From a virus, in the IMG/VR virus record IMGVR_UViG_3300037349_000137, positions 1 through 23,111 of that record: a stretch of 23,111 nt of DNA. One strand, written 5' to 3'. This document shows positions 1 to 8,114 of this stretch, in pieces. Made by a program: the position numbers and the translations under genes. The notes beneath the pieces are model-generated. The model did not search any database. It was not told the origin of the DNA and saw nothing but the letters and a program-made list of their open reading frames with translations. The first letter of the stretch is position 1. Each line of letters opens with the position of its first letter.

Positions 1-906
1 GCCGAAGTTAAGTTCATTGTTAAAATTGATGCACGTATTGAGCTGCTTGTCGCAACCGGGATACGCGGTCAATGTATCGCCGGGCGCCAAGGGATAAGGA
101 AACGGGGAAATAAGTGTGAGACTTGCCGGAGTCCCGGCAGACCATGACCGGACGGACCGGGCAAATCCCGCGTTCTGACCACTGGTCATTACAATACGAC
201 CAAGCGCATAGGTACCGGAACCACCGGGGGCGCCTATCGTGACCGAGATCCCATTTGTCGCGCTCGCACTTGCGGCAACTGTACCGCTTACGGCGAACGC
301 TGCCGCCAACAATGTGCAGCCTGGTGAGAAGAGTTGCCACCGGCAACCGGCTTGAAACAAGTTGCGCGGCATGTTGACATCCAACAGCTCGAGATGGCTG
401 TTGATCGAGACAACCGCGTTGGAGCGCCCGAGATCAACCTCGGCGACGCGCCCGGTAAAAATGTTGATAACACCAAGCGGTGATATCGTCGGCGCATACG
501 TGATGCGATTGGTGCGATTGTCGAGAAATGCACGGTCAACAGCAACCACAGCCCCATCAAGCACACCGGCAACAAGCGCGGATAAAAACGGCTGGTTGCC
601 GATCATAGCCTGAGGCGACGGCGCGCAAATCACCTGCCATGTATCGACGTCGAGGCCAACCTTCCAGTGCCCATACGCTTTATTGTCGATTTGGTCGAAA
701 TAGACGCCCTTTGATGTATATGTGACCGGCGACGTATAGGGCACGACCACGTCGACATCGGCTGTCGTGTAAAGCAGGGGGGCGCCCCCATTAAACGACC
801 CAACAAGTGTGAACGTGTAGAGGTCGCACAGAAAAGCGCCTTGTGGCTTGCTCGCGAGAAATGCCGCCAGCGCCCCAGGCGACGTCTCGTATTTGATGGC
901 CTTAAT
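1..906 (-). CDS. DUF2163-type distal tail protein, 3' end cut by window edge
   Basis: An open frame of 302 codons runs to base 1 without a stop. I recognise the family (DUF2163) from the N-terminal pattern SPGALAAFLAS, the central fold, and the C-terminal PGCDK...TC...F.NELNFG near the edge, where family members usually read GCDK...TC...F.N..NFRGFP. So only a short C-terminal piece is missing. In gene transfer agents and siphophages this protein lies between a DUF2460 protein and an NlpC/P60 peptidase, in the distal tail or baseplate hub. Here it follows DUF2460 directly. The frame holds no ATG, GTG or TTG between the upstream stop at 957-955 and well into the conserved region. The best start is ATT at 906-904, with AAGGGGG six bases upstream. 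Product family confident; start codon inferred. Confidence 0.85.
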   Translation of the reverse strand, partial: MKAIKYETSPGALAAFLASKPQGAFLCDLYTFTLVGSFNGGAPLLYTTADVDVVVPYTSPVTYTSKGVYFDQIDNKAYGHWKVGLDVDTWQVICAPSPQAMIGNQPFLSALVAGVLDGAVVAVDRAFLDNRTNRITYAPTISPLGVINIFTGRVAEVDLGRSNAVVSINSHLELLDVNMPRNLFQAGCRWQLFSPGCTLLAAAFAVSGTVAASASATNGISVTIGAPGGSGTYALGRIVMTSGQNAGFARSVRSWSAGTPASLTLISPFPYPLAPGDTLTAYPGCDKQLNTCINFNNELNFG

Positions 907-957
907 GACAAACCCCCTTAGTGTGCCAAACGCTGCGTGGCATGCGCCCGTTTGTCA

Positions 958-1575
958 TCATAATACCTTCATACTTTCGAAAGTGATCTTCTTCATTTCC
1001 CAAAATTGGTGCATCAAGTGGCTGAGGTCCGCGTTGTCCTCGTCGAAACGGCACGCCCAATCATAGGTACCTGTCCATGTGATCGTAACGCCGTTCGACG
1101 GCGCCGCAGAAAACTGCACACCGTACGTCAACCCCCAATTCGGATCGGTCAGCACACCATATGATGACGTCGCGGTACCGTTGAGGTAAATGCCTGTAAT
1201 CGTCTGGACATCTTGTACCGGTTCCGTGAAGCCACCAAGCGACCGTACGAAATTGAATTGTGTCTGGGTGCCGTTGCCGGTGCCCATCGCTTGCGTCGTA
1301 ACGCTGTTGTCAACCGGGTCCGACCAGTGGAAGGGCAACCCTGCCCCGGCGACGCTGTTGAAAAACCCCATGAACGTCTGCCAATCCTGATTTTGACCGG
1401 CAGCACCTGACCCCAAGTAATCGACTCCGATCTCATACTTGTATCGGGGATACGTCCAAAGCTGCACGCGGTACTCCTTACCGCTGATGGCTTCCTGCTT
1501 GATGGTCTTCCACGTCGGTGATCGGTTCCATGGGTCCATAAAACCGATAAGCGTGGGGAATGTCGGTATCGTCAT
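958..1575 (-). CDS. DUF2460 distal tail protein
   Basis: This 205-residue protein matches the DUF2460 (TIGR02217) pattern. It has an N-terminal FPTLIGF, a YPRYKYEIGVDYL strand near residue 45, the TFMGFFN helix near residue 68, a WSDPVDN strand, a GGFTEPV turn, and a C-terminal CRFDEDNADL followed by FESMKVL. The family is the distal tail protein of siphophages and gene transfer agents, joining the tube end to the tip. The ATG overlaps the stop of the preceding 59-residue gene (ATGA), so translation is probably coupled. The stop is followed within bases by the DUF2163 gene. Length is normal for the family. Family identification is from memory of its conserved pattern; the position next to DUF2163 supports it strongly. 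Confidence 0.9.
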   Translation of the reverse strand: MTIPTFPTLIGFMDPWNRSPTWKTIKQEAISGKEYRVQLWTYPRYKYEIGVDYLGSGAAGQNQDWQTFMGFFNSVAGAGLPFHWSDPVDNSVTTQAMGTGNGTQTQFNFVRSLGGFTEPVQDVQTITGIYLNGTATSSYGVLTDPNWGLTYGVQFSAAPSNGVTITWTGTYDWACRFDEDNADLSHLMHQFWEMKKITFESMKVL

Positions 1576-1751
1576 GCGCCGAGATCGCGCCGCCGCGCGT
1601 CCTTAAGCATGTTGCGCTTCCATAACTCGACACTACTCTCGAGATAATTGACGTAAGCCACCACAGCCCCAAGAACGTCGCCGTCCTTTGGGTGGAACTC
1701 TTTCGGGAAGCGCATAACGCGCCGCGCCAAGTCTTCTGCTGACACCGGCAT
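1572..1751 (-). CDS. Small conserved-looking protein between tape measure and DUF2460 (59 aa)
   Basis: A 59-residue frame sits exactly between the tape measure and DUF2460 genes. It starts at ATG 1751-1749, where the tape measure stop and this start share a base (TGATG). It ends in an ATGA overlap with DUF2460. The protein begins MPVSAEDLARRVMRF and ends in a basic helix, KRNMLKDARRR. It looks helical and charged, without a signal peptide or membrane segment. No Shine-Dalgarno motif is evident, which fits re-initiation after the tape measure. I do not recognise a family. Tight overlap on both sides and the lack of any other way to fill the gap make it a real gene; a role in tail-tip assembly is inferred from position only. 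Confidence 0.8.
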   Translation of the reverse strand: MPVSAEDLARRVMRFPKEFHPKDGDVLGAVVAYVNYLESSVELWKRNMLKDARRRDLGA

Positions 1752-4738
1752 CAGAAAGTACCACGGAGACTTGGGTTGGTATTGAGTTGCCCCTGTATCG
1801 CCCGCGTCATGGCGCGCAGCGTGTAGGGGTTGCGCAAGGCGGTAATCACAGACTGCGAGTCCATTGCCGTGACGTTAAGCGCCACGCTGGCACTACCCCC
1901 TGCAGCGCCGCCGGTGCCGCCCGCTACGCCCGCACCTGCTGCCGGTGCCCCCGCGTCAATCATGCTTTGTATGCCGGTTGACAAGCGTGCCGGCAACACC
2001 ATCTCTTGTGCGTGCGCCATGATAAGACCGTCGCCGCCGACGACCATGCCGCCGGCAGCGGACGGGATCAAAGAGCCAAAAGCTTCGACGGCAACAAACG
2101 CCGCAGCCGCCGCCGGGGGCGCCAGTAGCCAGCCGACATACGGTATCTGCGCCACGTCGTTATAAACGGCTGCCGCGGCCGATGCGGCGTTTTTGGTGAT
2201 GGAGCCGAGGGTAGCACCAATATCGCTCACACCCTTCGCCGAGTTCGCGGCAGCATTGGACGCGACCGACGCGGCATCGCCCGCCTGTTGTGACAATAGT
2301 TTCGCTGCCTGGGTGGCCACCCAATGCTCAAGCGACTTAACGTCCGCCTCGATAAAATCAAGCACCATTGTAGCAGCCGCCTGCTTGGCTGCCGCGCCAA
2401 GCTTCTTGTGGCCAGTCAACATATCACGCACCAAGGTATCAAAACCTTTCTCGATGGGCTGCAGCGCCTTCATCCAATCATCCTGCACAGCTTTGGACTC
2501 AAGGCGCGCATTGTCGGCAATCTGCCGCTGATACTTGACCGCACCATCGTAAAGCTGCTCCCACGCCTTCAGCTTTTGTTGCGCCGTCGACTGCTCGTCC
2601 GACAACTCACGCTCGAGCGTCTCCTTTTCCAATTGCCACTCCTTGGTGGCATATTGGTTTAGGATCTCATATTCCTGCTCTTTGCTGATTTTGCCGGCTT
2701 GAACCTCTTCCGCCAGCTTTGCCTTTTCATTGGCAAGGTCGCCCGACGCCATGCGCTGCTGAAAGGATGCCCACTCAGCCTCGATAGCTTTGCGTTGGTC
2801 CGCCTGCTCCTGTACCGCAGCCGTATGGCGTTTTTCCGCGGCGATCGCTTGATCGCTTCCTTCCTTCCAAACGCCAACCGTAAATTTGACCTCGGCTGCC
2901 GCAGCGTCGATACGCTGTTGGCTACCCTTCTTGGCAGCGTCCGTTACCGCCTCGAGCTTATGCAGTTGCTCGCTGTTTTCCGTGCCATGCAAGCGCGCCA
3001 AGGACTCGTTAAACGACTTCTGTACCTCCAGGCGCTGCGCCGCATTGAGCTTGTCGCCGGACAGCAATTTGCTCCAAATACTACCCTCAGCCTCAAGCAT
3101 CTGCGTCGCACCGAGCTTGCCTTCCGACTGCAACAATGAAATTTGCTCACGTGCGTTGGCGATAGCCTCCTGACCGCCTTCCTTGCGTGCTTGTGTCTCG
3201 GTCGACGCCATTTCGCGCACGACTGCAAGACGCTGAGAACTACCTTCGCGCGTTTCAGCGAGGACGCCCGCCCACACGTTATGCTCAGCTTGTTTCAAGG
3301 CCGACTGTGTGCCGCTCCATGTCGCCTCAAGCTGTGCAACCTGTGTACGTGCACGCTCAAGGACCGGCCCAAGCTGCAGGGTATCAAGGTGCTCTTCCGC
3401 CGACTTTAACCCCTTATTCAGCTTATCGACATCGACCTGGTCGCCTTTACTCTTGGCATCAGCCAATGCCGCCGAAATGCGTGCGATACCAGCCTGGACG
3501 TCGGCGATCTCCTTGGTCGTCTTGTCCTCACCTTCCGCCGACTTGATACCGACCTGCAGGGTCTGCTCCGACGTTTGCGGTTTGGCGGACAACTCCGATA
3601 GATATTGGTGCATAAGATCAATACGCTTTTTCATCTTTTCGTTTTGCTCATCGAGCATTAAATTCTGCACTTTATCGCCGGTAATACCCCCCTGCATCAG
3701 CATTGTATAAGTCAATGCGTTCTTGATGCTTGCAAGCATCCCAGCGTTATGTTCGGCAATCGCAGGGCGTGCCCGGTTAAGCGCCGCATCAAGCGCGCCG
3801 AGCATGACGGCAGCAGCCTTGTTAGCTTCCCCTGACCGTTCTGCGGCGGTGGCAGCGTCAATCTGTGCCTGCGTCACGCCCCCCAGCGACTCCACGAACT
3901 TTTTCGCGTTGGCCAACGGGTCCGTAAACGCCTTGACCATATCCTCGCGTGCTTTTTCGAGATCCTTACCCGACGCCTGCGCGTAATCGGCAACCTCAAC
4001 CGACAAGCCCTGGAGCAGGGGGGTTGTCTCATTCTTAATGCGCGACAACGAGGATATGGTCGCTTCCGCATCAGACTTCGACATATTGCCTGCTGTATGC
4101 AGCGTGTCGATAAGCTGCACGATCTGCGCCCGCGTCAGTTCAATATTGCCGGCGAACTTGGCCCCAATGCCGATGCTGTCTATGGCGTTGGCGGTCTTGA
4201 CCGCCTCCACGGCAAGGTACACAAGCGCTGCCGTCAGCGCCACAACGCCACCGACGGCGCCCAAGGCAGCCGGCCCCAGGCCAAACACACGCTGTCCAAT
4301 GATAGCCAGCGTCCCCGGCACCATGCGCGTGCGCCCCGACGACAATTCATCAAACAATGCACGAAACTCGCGGGTTGCCGTCGATAGACTGCCATGCAAC
4401 CCACCCGCGGTACCGCTCAATTTTGCAAGTTCGGTGGCAAGGGCGGCACTTTCCGTCCTGGCGCTCACCATGGCGCCGGCTGCTTCTGACAAGCCCCCAC
4501 GTGTAGCAGCGCTTGTCGCGGTACCGGCATCGAGGATCTGCTTGGCGTAGTCCTTGGTTGCTGCCGACGCCTGCCGGAAGTTTTCCTGAGACAACGCCAA
4601 GCGTGCCTGAAGATCGGCCGCAGACGTTTTGATACCGTCGAAGCTCGTTTTGACGGCAGTCGACGTTGCCAGAAACTCTTCCTTGGCTTGCGTCGAGTCT
4701 GCCGTAATTCTTACTTCAACTGTGGTGTCATCAGCCAT
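1751..4738 (-). CDS. Tail length tape measure protein
   Basis: This 995-residue protein is the longest in the tail block and lies directly after the frameshifted chaperone genes, the standard tape measure position. It is mostly alanine-, glutamate-, lysine- and glutamine-rich predicted coiled coil, for example residues 380-760. A hydrophobic segment spans about 153-180. A small-residue-rich C-terminal region holds the AAGGMVVGGDGLIMAH motif common in tape measure proteins of this type. Tape measures fill the tail tube lumen, set its length and are ejected with the DNA. At the usual rise of about 0.15 nm per residue, 995 residues would give a tail near 150 nm; this is an estimate. The ATG lies six bases after the chaperone stop and has no strong ribosome-binding site, so coupling is likely. 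Confidence 0.93.
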   Translation of the reverse strand: MADDTTVEVRITADSTQAKEEFLATSTAVKTSFDGIKTSAADLQARLALSQENFRQASAATKDYAKQILDAGTATSAATRGGLSEAAGAMVSARTESAALATELAKLSGTAGGLHGSLSTATREFRALFDELSSGRTRMVPGTLAIIGQRVFGLGPAALGAVGGVVALTAALVYLAVEAVKTANAIDSIGIGAKFAGNIELTRAQIVQLIDTLHTAGNMSKSDAEATISSLSRIKNETTPLLQGLSVEVADYAQASGKDLEKAREDMVKAFTDPLANAKKFVESLGGVTQAQIDAATAAERSGEANKAAAVMLGALDAALNRARPAIAEHNAGMLASIKNALTYTMLMQGGITGDKVQNLMLDEQNEKMKKRIDLMHQYLSELSAKPQTSEQTLQVGIKSAEGEDKTTKEIADVQAGIARISAALADAKSKGDQVDVDKLNKGLKSAEEHLDTLQLGPVLERARTQVAQLEATWSGTQSALKQAEHNVWAGVLAETREGSSQRLAVVREMASTETQARKEGGQEAIANAREQISLLQSEGKLGATQMLEAEGSIWSKLLSGDKLNAAQRLEVQKSFNESLARLHGTENSEQLHKLEAVTDAAKKGSQQRIDAAAAEVKFTVGVWKEGSDQAIAAEKRHTAAVQEQADQRKAIEAEWASFQQRMASGDLANEKAKLAEEVQAGKISKEQEYEILNQYATKEWQLEKETLERELSDEQSTAQQKLKAWEQLYDGAVKYQRQIADNARLESKAVQDDWMKALQPIEKGFDTLVRDMLTGHKKLGAAAKQAAATMVLDFIEADVKSLEHWVATQAAKLLSQQAGDAASVASNAAANSAKGVSDIGATLGSITKNAASAAAAVYNDVAQIPYVGWLLAPPAAAAAFVAVEAFGSLIPSAAGGMVVGGDGLIMAHAQEMVLPARLSTGIQSMIDAGAPAAGAGVAGGTGGAAGGSASVALNVTAMDSQSVITALRNPYTLRAMTRAIQGQLNTNPSLRGTF

Positions 4739-4744
4739 TGTCGT

Positions 4745-5397
4745 TTACACCAATCGTGAGATTGTATCCATCGTCATGACGCCTTTCGTGCCGCCAAGTA
4801 TGCGCGCCCCGCGTGAGCGGTCGTTGGCGATAAGCTTCTTTGCCTCTGCGCGCATATCGGGGAAGTCCCCAATCTGCGGGCTGATGCGCGTGCACTCAAG
4901 GAACTCGACCGGTTTGGGTTTGCGCTTGATACCCAAATACAGCGCCACACTCTCGTTCAACGGTGGATAGGTCGCCCAATACTCAAATTGGTCCAGGACG
5001 TCATGCAGCGTCATCCCATCAATCTCGGCCCAACTGCGGCCGAGACCGGCAGCTAGGCGCCCGTAGATGTGACCCCAGTCGACGACGCTGCGCTCGCTTC
5101 CCCCGATGGGACAAGCCCCGATAGTCGGAGGATGTCGCGATGCGCGCTTGTGAGGGTTGGCCAATCGACCTCAAAATCGAGTATCTTTTCGGCCTCCTCA
5201 GGATAGTCCCGTGCGAGCGCTGCCTTGACGACGTCGATCATACCGTCGTATGCGGCACGCTCCGCATCGACGGCACCCCCATTGGCCGGACCCGCTTGGC
5301 TGGCGAGCCCGACCCCGATATCGCGCAACTGCCGCAGCGTGAGCGGTCGCACGAAAAACTCCTTGTTGCCAAACCGGAGAGTAATCATGCCCGGCAT
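4745..5397 (-). CDS. Tail assembly chaperone, -1 frameshift fusion product (G-T-like)
   Basis: A second frame, open from 5164 to 4745, overlaps the end of the 114-residue chaperone gene and lies one base back (-1) from it. Its only usable start, TTG at 5164, lies inside that gene without a ribosome-binding site. The family-like part begins after the overlap, with VVDWGHIYGRLAAGLGRSW. This is the layout of the lambda G/G-T pair. A -1 slip at the G5 run at 5104-5100, in the codons TCG GGG GAA, lets glycyl-tRNA re-pair perfectly. The fusion would join residues 1-99 of the short form to 118 residues of the second frame, 217 in all. The T-like part is thought to contact the tape measure, which is encoded immediately downstream. 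The slip site is inferred, not proven. Confidence 0.75.
5053..5397 (-). CDS. Tail assembly chaperone, short form (G-like)
   Basis: The 114-residue product begins MPGMITLRFGNKEFFVRPLT and continues with a charged helical body. This pattern of a beta-strand start followed by LRQLRDIG is typical of short tail chaperones. It sits between the tail tube and tape measure genes. It coats the tape measure during tail assembly and is not part of the finished virion in known systems. The ATG shares a base with the tube gene stop (TAATG). The last residues, EASAASSTGVTSTGA, are low-complexity, as expected for the part of the gene that mainly carries the second reading frame. Ribosomes that do not slip at 5104-5100 make this form. 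Confidence 0.85.
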   Translation of the reverse strand: MPGMITLRFGNKEFFVRPLTLRQLRDIGVGLASQAGPANGGAVDAERAAYDGMIDVVKAALARDYPEEAEKILDFEVDWPTLTSAHRDILRLSGLVPSGEASAASSTGVTSTGA

Positions 5398-6143
5398 TAG
5401 CTGACCTCACCAAACGAGAAGTTAGCGATGTTACCCGCCTGGTTGGCAAACACCTCAAAATCAAGCTCGGGAACCATGAAATCATCGAGCTTGGTCGCGG
5501 TGCCGAGTTTGCTTGCAACGCAATTGTAGAGCTTGACGTTGAGCGGCACGCTCTGGAACGTACCGTATAGCTGCGCCTGAAAGGTCGGTGTCGTACCCAT
5601 CAATTGGTTTACCACCGCGATACCCTGCGTGGTCGCCGCTGTCGTGGTGTACGTGTAATTGAGTAGAATGCCGGCGCTCGCGTCCGACGAAAAGAAAGTG
5701 TATACGCCCGTCGCCAATACAACGGAGTACTGCCCCGCGCTGGCAACAGACGTCACACGTGTGAGCGGCAGGCCCGTTGTTTGATAGATGACGCCGTAAT
5801 CGTCGACGAAAGTGGCGCCGTTGGTAGCGGCCACCGTAAACGTCGACGACGCAGGCACGGAGTGAGCCTCGCCATATGACGTCTGCAGTTCGCCGGCGGT
5901 CGCCGCAATACCCCAAAAAAGGTTCGCCATCATGAGGCCAGAAAGGCGCGCCATCTTGGCCTTGCCGGTCAACTTGCCTTTGCCACGGCCGATCGCTACC
6001 GGGTACTGATACTGACCGTATGCCATCTTGGTATCGAACTGCATGTCGATGGCGCAATCTTGGATGAGCCCGAAATTCATCGGGGTGGTGCCGGTGATGT
6101 CGGTACGATAGCCAAGCAGGACGCCTGAGCCGAAGACAAACAT
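5397..6143 (-). CDS. Major tail tube protein
   Basis: The 248-residue product lies directly before the chaperone pair and fits the major tail tube position. It starts MFVFGSGVLLGYRTD and has an N-terminal strand set with IQDCAIDMQFDTK, then GKGKLTGKAKMARLSG. It closes with LDFEVFANQAGNIANFSFGEVS, as in tube proteins that stack into hexameric rings. Residues about 95-168 form a threonine- and valine-rich insert with a DYGVIY...TGLPLTRV...GQYSV...GVYTF pattern that is also found in the connector gene at 7302-8108. This is likely a surface domain on the tail. The start has AGGAG nine bases upstream, inside the end of the previous gene. Family assignment is by position and fold pattern. Confidence 0.85.
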   Translation of the reverse strand: MFVFGSGVLLGYRTDITGTTPMNFGLIQDCAIDMQFDTKMAYGQYQYPVAIGRGKGKLTGKAKMARLSGLMMANLFWGIAATAGELQTSYGEAHSVPASSTFTVAATNGATFVDDYGVIYQTTGLPLTRVTSVASAGQYSVVLATGVYTFFSSDASAGILLNYTYTTTAATTQGIAVVNQLMGTTPTFQAQLYGTFQSVPLNVKLYNCVASKLGTATKLDDFMVPELDFEVFANQAGNIANFSFGEVS

Positions 6144-6145
6144 GC

Positions 6146-6340
6146 TTAAAACTCCTCTGCGATACGCCGCTTCAGCTCATCCTTAGCGGCAATAAGCCTA
6201 TTGTTGATAAGCGACCCCGATTGTGTCGCGACGGAATTGGCAAGCGTGTCGGCGAACCACTGCTCGACAAACTCATTGACACGCGCCGCCTGGTCACCCG
6301 TTTGCGTTGCCACGGGTTGCACTGTCGTGTCATCATCCAA
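6146..6340 (-). CDS. Small acidic hypothetical protein (64 aa)
   Basis: A 64-residue frame fills the gap between the terminator-like gene and the tube gene. The start is TTG at 6340-6338, with AAGGAG eight bases upstream. Nearby ATG triplets are in another frame. The protein begins with an acidic DDDTT stretch and has one predicted amphipathic helix (VNEFVEQWFADTLAN) and a charged C-terminal helix (AAKDELKRRIAEEF). It has no membrane segment or signal. Its last codons contain the ribosome-binding site of the tail tube gene, so the two are coupled. I do not recognise a family. Position suggests a small tail or head-tail joining accessory factor, but nothing in the sequence shows that. Confidence 0.7.
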   Translation of the reverse strand: MDDDTTVQPVATQTGDQAARVNEFVEQWFADTLANSVATQSGSLINNRLIAAKDELKRRIAEEF

Positions 6341-6352
6341 AATACGTGCTCC

Positions 6353-6814
6353 TTAGAAGTTAGGTGGCCACGTCATCTTAACCGGGATGATTGCCACCCC
6401 TTGACCGCCAAGCGCACCCTCAGCCGTCTGGATATTACCTTCAATCCACAGCCGCTTGACCAATTGGTTCAATGTATTCACGCCATATTTGGCAGCATCA
6501 GCGCCTGACGGCTGCAGAATGCTGCGCACGGCATCAATGATAGCATTCAGCGTCGGATCGACCGACGTCTCTTGATCCGGCTGTTGCGCATACAAATAGA
6601 CATCGGCACCCAACGTCCATATGTCCGGCATGCGCTCCGTTTGTTTCACCACCGGGTCGCGCTGCGTCATAAACAGCGCGGGCTGCTCCGATGGTATGAC
6701 CTCCGACCAATGCCGAAGTAACCGGCTTGACGTCGTGAACTGATAACAACCCTGCAGCACCGTAAACAAGGTGGAGAAAATCAGTTCGCTATTCAGCACA
6801 GGCGCAAAAGGCAT
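6353..6814 (-). CDS. Tail terminator-like (gpU-type) protein
   Basis: The 153-residue product has the layout of tail terminator proteins. It has an N-terminal helix, then LLRHWSEVIPSEQPALFMTQR, a strand pair with WTLGADVYLYAQQP, a helix with LNAIIDAVRSIL, an LNQLVKRLWIEGNIQTAEG strand set and a final VAIIPVKMTWP. Terminator proteins cap the head-proximal end of the tail tube and stop its growth. Its place between the gp10-like gene and the tube gene is the usual one. The ATG overlaps the stop of the gp10-like gene by one base (TAATG). The assignment rests on gene order and motif pattern; a generic minor tail protein is the alternative. Confidence 0.75.
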   Translation of the reverse strand: MPFAPVLNSELIFSTLFTVLQGCYQFTTSSRLLRHWSEVIPSEQPALFMTQRDPVVKQTERMPDIWTLGADVYLYAQQPDQETSVDPTLNAIIDAVRSILQPSGADAAKYGVNTLNQLVKRLWIEGNIQTAEGALGGQGVAIIPVKMTWPPNF

Positions 6815-7305
6815 TAATGGTCCCCGGTGGCCTGCGCCACTGCTTTTGTAATTTCGGCAACCGCTTCCGGCGCAATCTCCTTAAGCGCCGACCGCAAAAA
6901 TGACCGCTCCGGCATTTTGGAGCCGGGGTGGTTGACCTTGCGTCGAAACATGAGTTCGCCATTCATGACAAAACGCAACGCCTTGGCGTTTTTCGCTTCG
7001 ATAAGATGCGCCTTTGTCGTGCCGCCGAACTCATGGATCGCACCATAAGGCACCGTCTGCCGGTTAAATCCAACCGACGTTTCAACCCGGTTCGGCTCAT
7101 CAACCATCGCAATATTTTGCGATTGCGACAACCGGCCCGTCTGGCGCTTAAGCACACGCCCCGACAGGTTGGTGATAACAATGCCGTGCAGGTTGAGCCC
7201 TAGCTTATTGATTGTCAGCAACAACCGATCGTGCAGCCGCTGCCCCATCGAGTCAAATTTGGCAACAATAGCCAGATCGCCCTTGATGCTGACATCGACG
7301 CTCAT
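6814..7305 (-). CDS. HK97 gp10-like head-tail/tail completion protein
   Basis: The 163-residue protein shows the HK97 gp10 family pattern. It has a helical N-terminus, a VLKRQTGRLSQSQNI segment near residue 50, YGAIHEFGG near residue 87, and a C-terminal HPGSKMPERSFLRSAL followed by a helix (residues 125-155). Members act in joining head to tail and in tail completion. The start overlaps the connector stop by four bases (ATGA), and the stop overlaps the next gene start by one base, so the three genes form a coupled group. Length is in the usual range. Alternative names for the same role are neck protein or Mu gpG-like morphogenesis protein. Confidence 0.87.
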   Translation of the reverse strand: MSVDVSIKGDLAIVAKFDSMGQRLHDRLLLTINKLGLNLHGIVITNLSGRVLKRQTGRLSQSQNIAMVDEPNRVETSVGFNRQTVPYGAIHEFGGTTKAHLIEAKNAKALRFVMNGELMFRRKVNHPGSKMPERSFLRSALKEIAPEAVAEITKAVAQATGDH

Positions 7306-8108
7306 ACCGGGAAGATCCGCCTATATGGCTGCAACGCCATGTCGACGCTACCCGTAATGAACTTTTGAAAATACGACGTCGTCTCGCCCTTCATACCGTG
7401 CGACACCGTGCCGATACGATTACGCTCATTGACGCGCAAAATCACAAGCTCGATGCATGCCTGCTGGATATCGTCAGGCACATAACTATAGCTAATGAGC
7501 ACGTCTGCGCCGGCATCGGCTGCACTAAATTGGTACGGGGCACCGACAGTCGTCGGCGCCACATACTGCCCCATGGTCGGCGACCCGGTCACAGCTACCA
7601 GCGCAGCGCCACTGGCATACGTAACACCGCTGTCCGCCGCCCAGAAACGGTCCGTGGTGACTTGGTACGGGGCAGCCGGCACCACCTGCGCCTCGGCCAC
7701 CACAAGGTACCCTGCGGTGTAACTAAGCGATATCGACGCGGGACCGCGCGCCAGGCCATACCCGCGCGCCACAAGGCGCTGTTGGGCGCCAGCGCTAACC
7801 CCATCCCATACGTCAAAAAGGTACCCGCTAGCATTGAAGGATGTCGCTGCGGGGATGACCTGCCCAAACGATGACACAGCCTGTATCGACGTCGCCGGCC
7901 ATTGGCGCAGAACAAGCGTGTTACCACCATACCCATCGCGGATTTCCGAGTATGACTTCGACAGCAGGGAGGGACGCTGCAGGTTGTTCAAGATAAACCG
8001 GCTTGACGCGACAATCACCCGCGAGATTTCATCATCATCCGTGGTGGTCGTAATGGAGGGCGACCGCCAATTTTTGACACTATCAAGCGTGGTGAATACT
8101 TCCGACAT
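7302..8108 (-). CDS. Head-tail connector (gp6-like) with inserted beta domain
   Basis: The N-terminal part (TLDSVKNW..., then EISRVIVASSRFILNNLQRP) and the C-terminal helix (DDIQQACIELVILRVNERNR) match the gp6-like connector family, which forms a ring under the portal. At 268 residues it is longer than the roughly 100-200 typical of the family. The extra length comes from about residues 60-150, a strand-rich part common in larger members, and from an insert at about 152-212. That insert has a SGVTYASGAALVAVTG...GQYV...YQFSAADAG pattern and resembles one in the tail tube gene. The ATG is six bases after the stop of the upstream gene, with a purine-rich AAGAAG nearby. Gene order, right after the capsid genes and before gp10, agrees with the call. 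Confidence 0.85.
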   Translation of the reverse strand: MSEVFTTLDSVKNWRSPSITTTTDDDEISRVIVASSRFILNNLQRPSLLSKSYSEIRDGYGGNTLVLRQWPATSIQAVSSFGQVIPAATSFNASGYLFDVWDGVSAGAQQRLVARGYGLARGPASISLSYTAGYLVVAEAQVVPAAPYQVTTDRFWAADSGVTYASGAALVAVTGSPTMGQYVAPTTVGAPYQFSAADAGADVLISYSYVPDDIQQACIELVILRVNERNRIGTVSHGMKGETTSYFQKFITGSVDMALQPYRRIFPV

Positions 8109-8114
8109 AGCCAG

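Noticed and set aside
4745-5164. Independent gene starting at TTG 5164
   Set aside because: The TTG has no ribosome-binding site and lies inside the short chaperone gene. The overlap fits a -1 frameshift product better.
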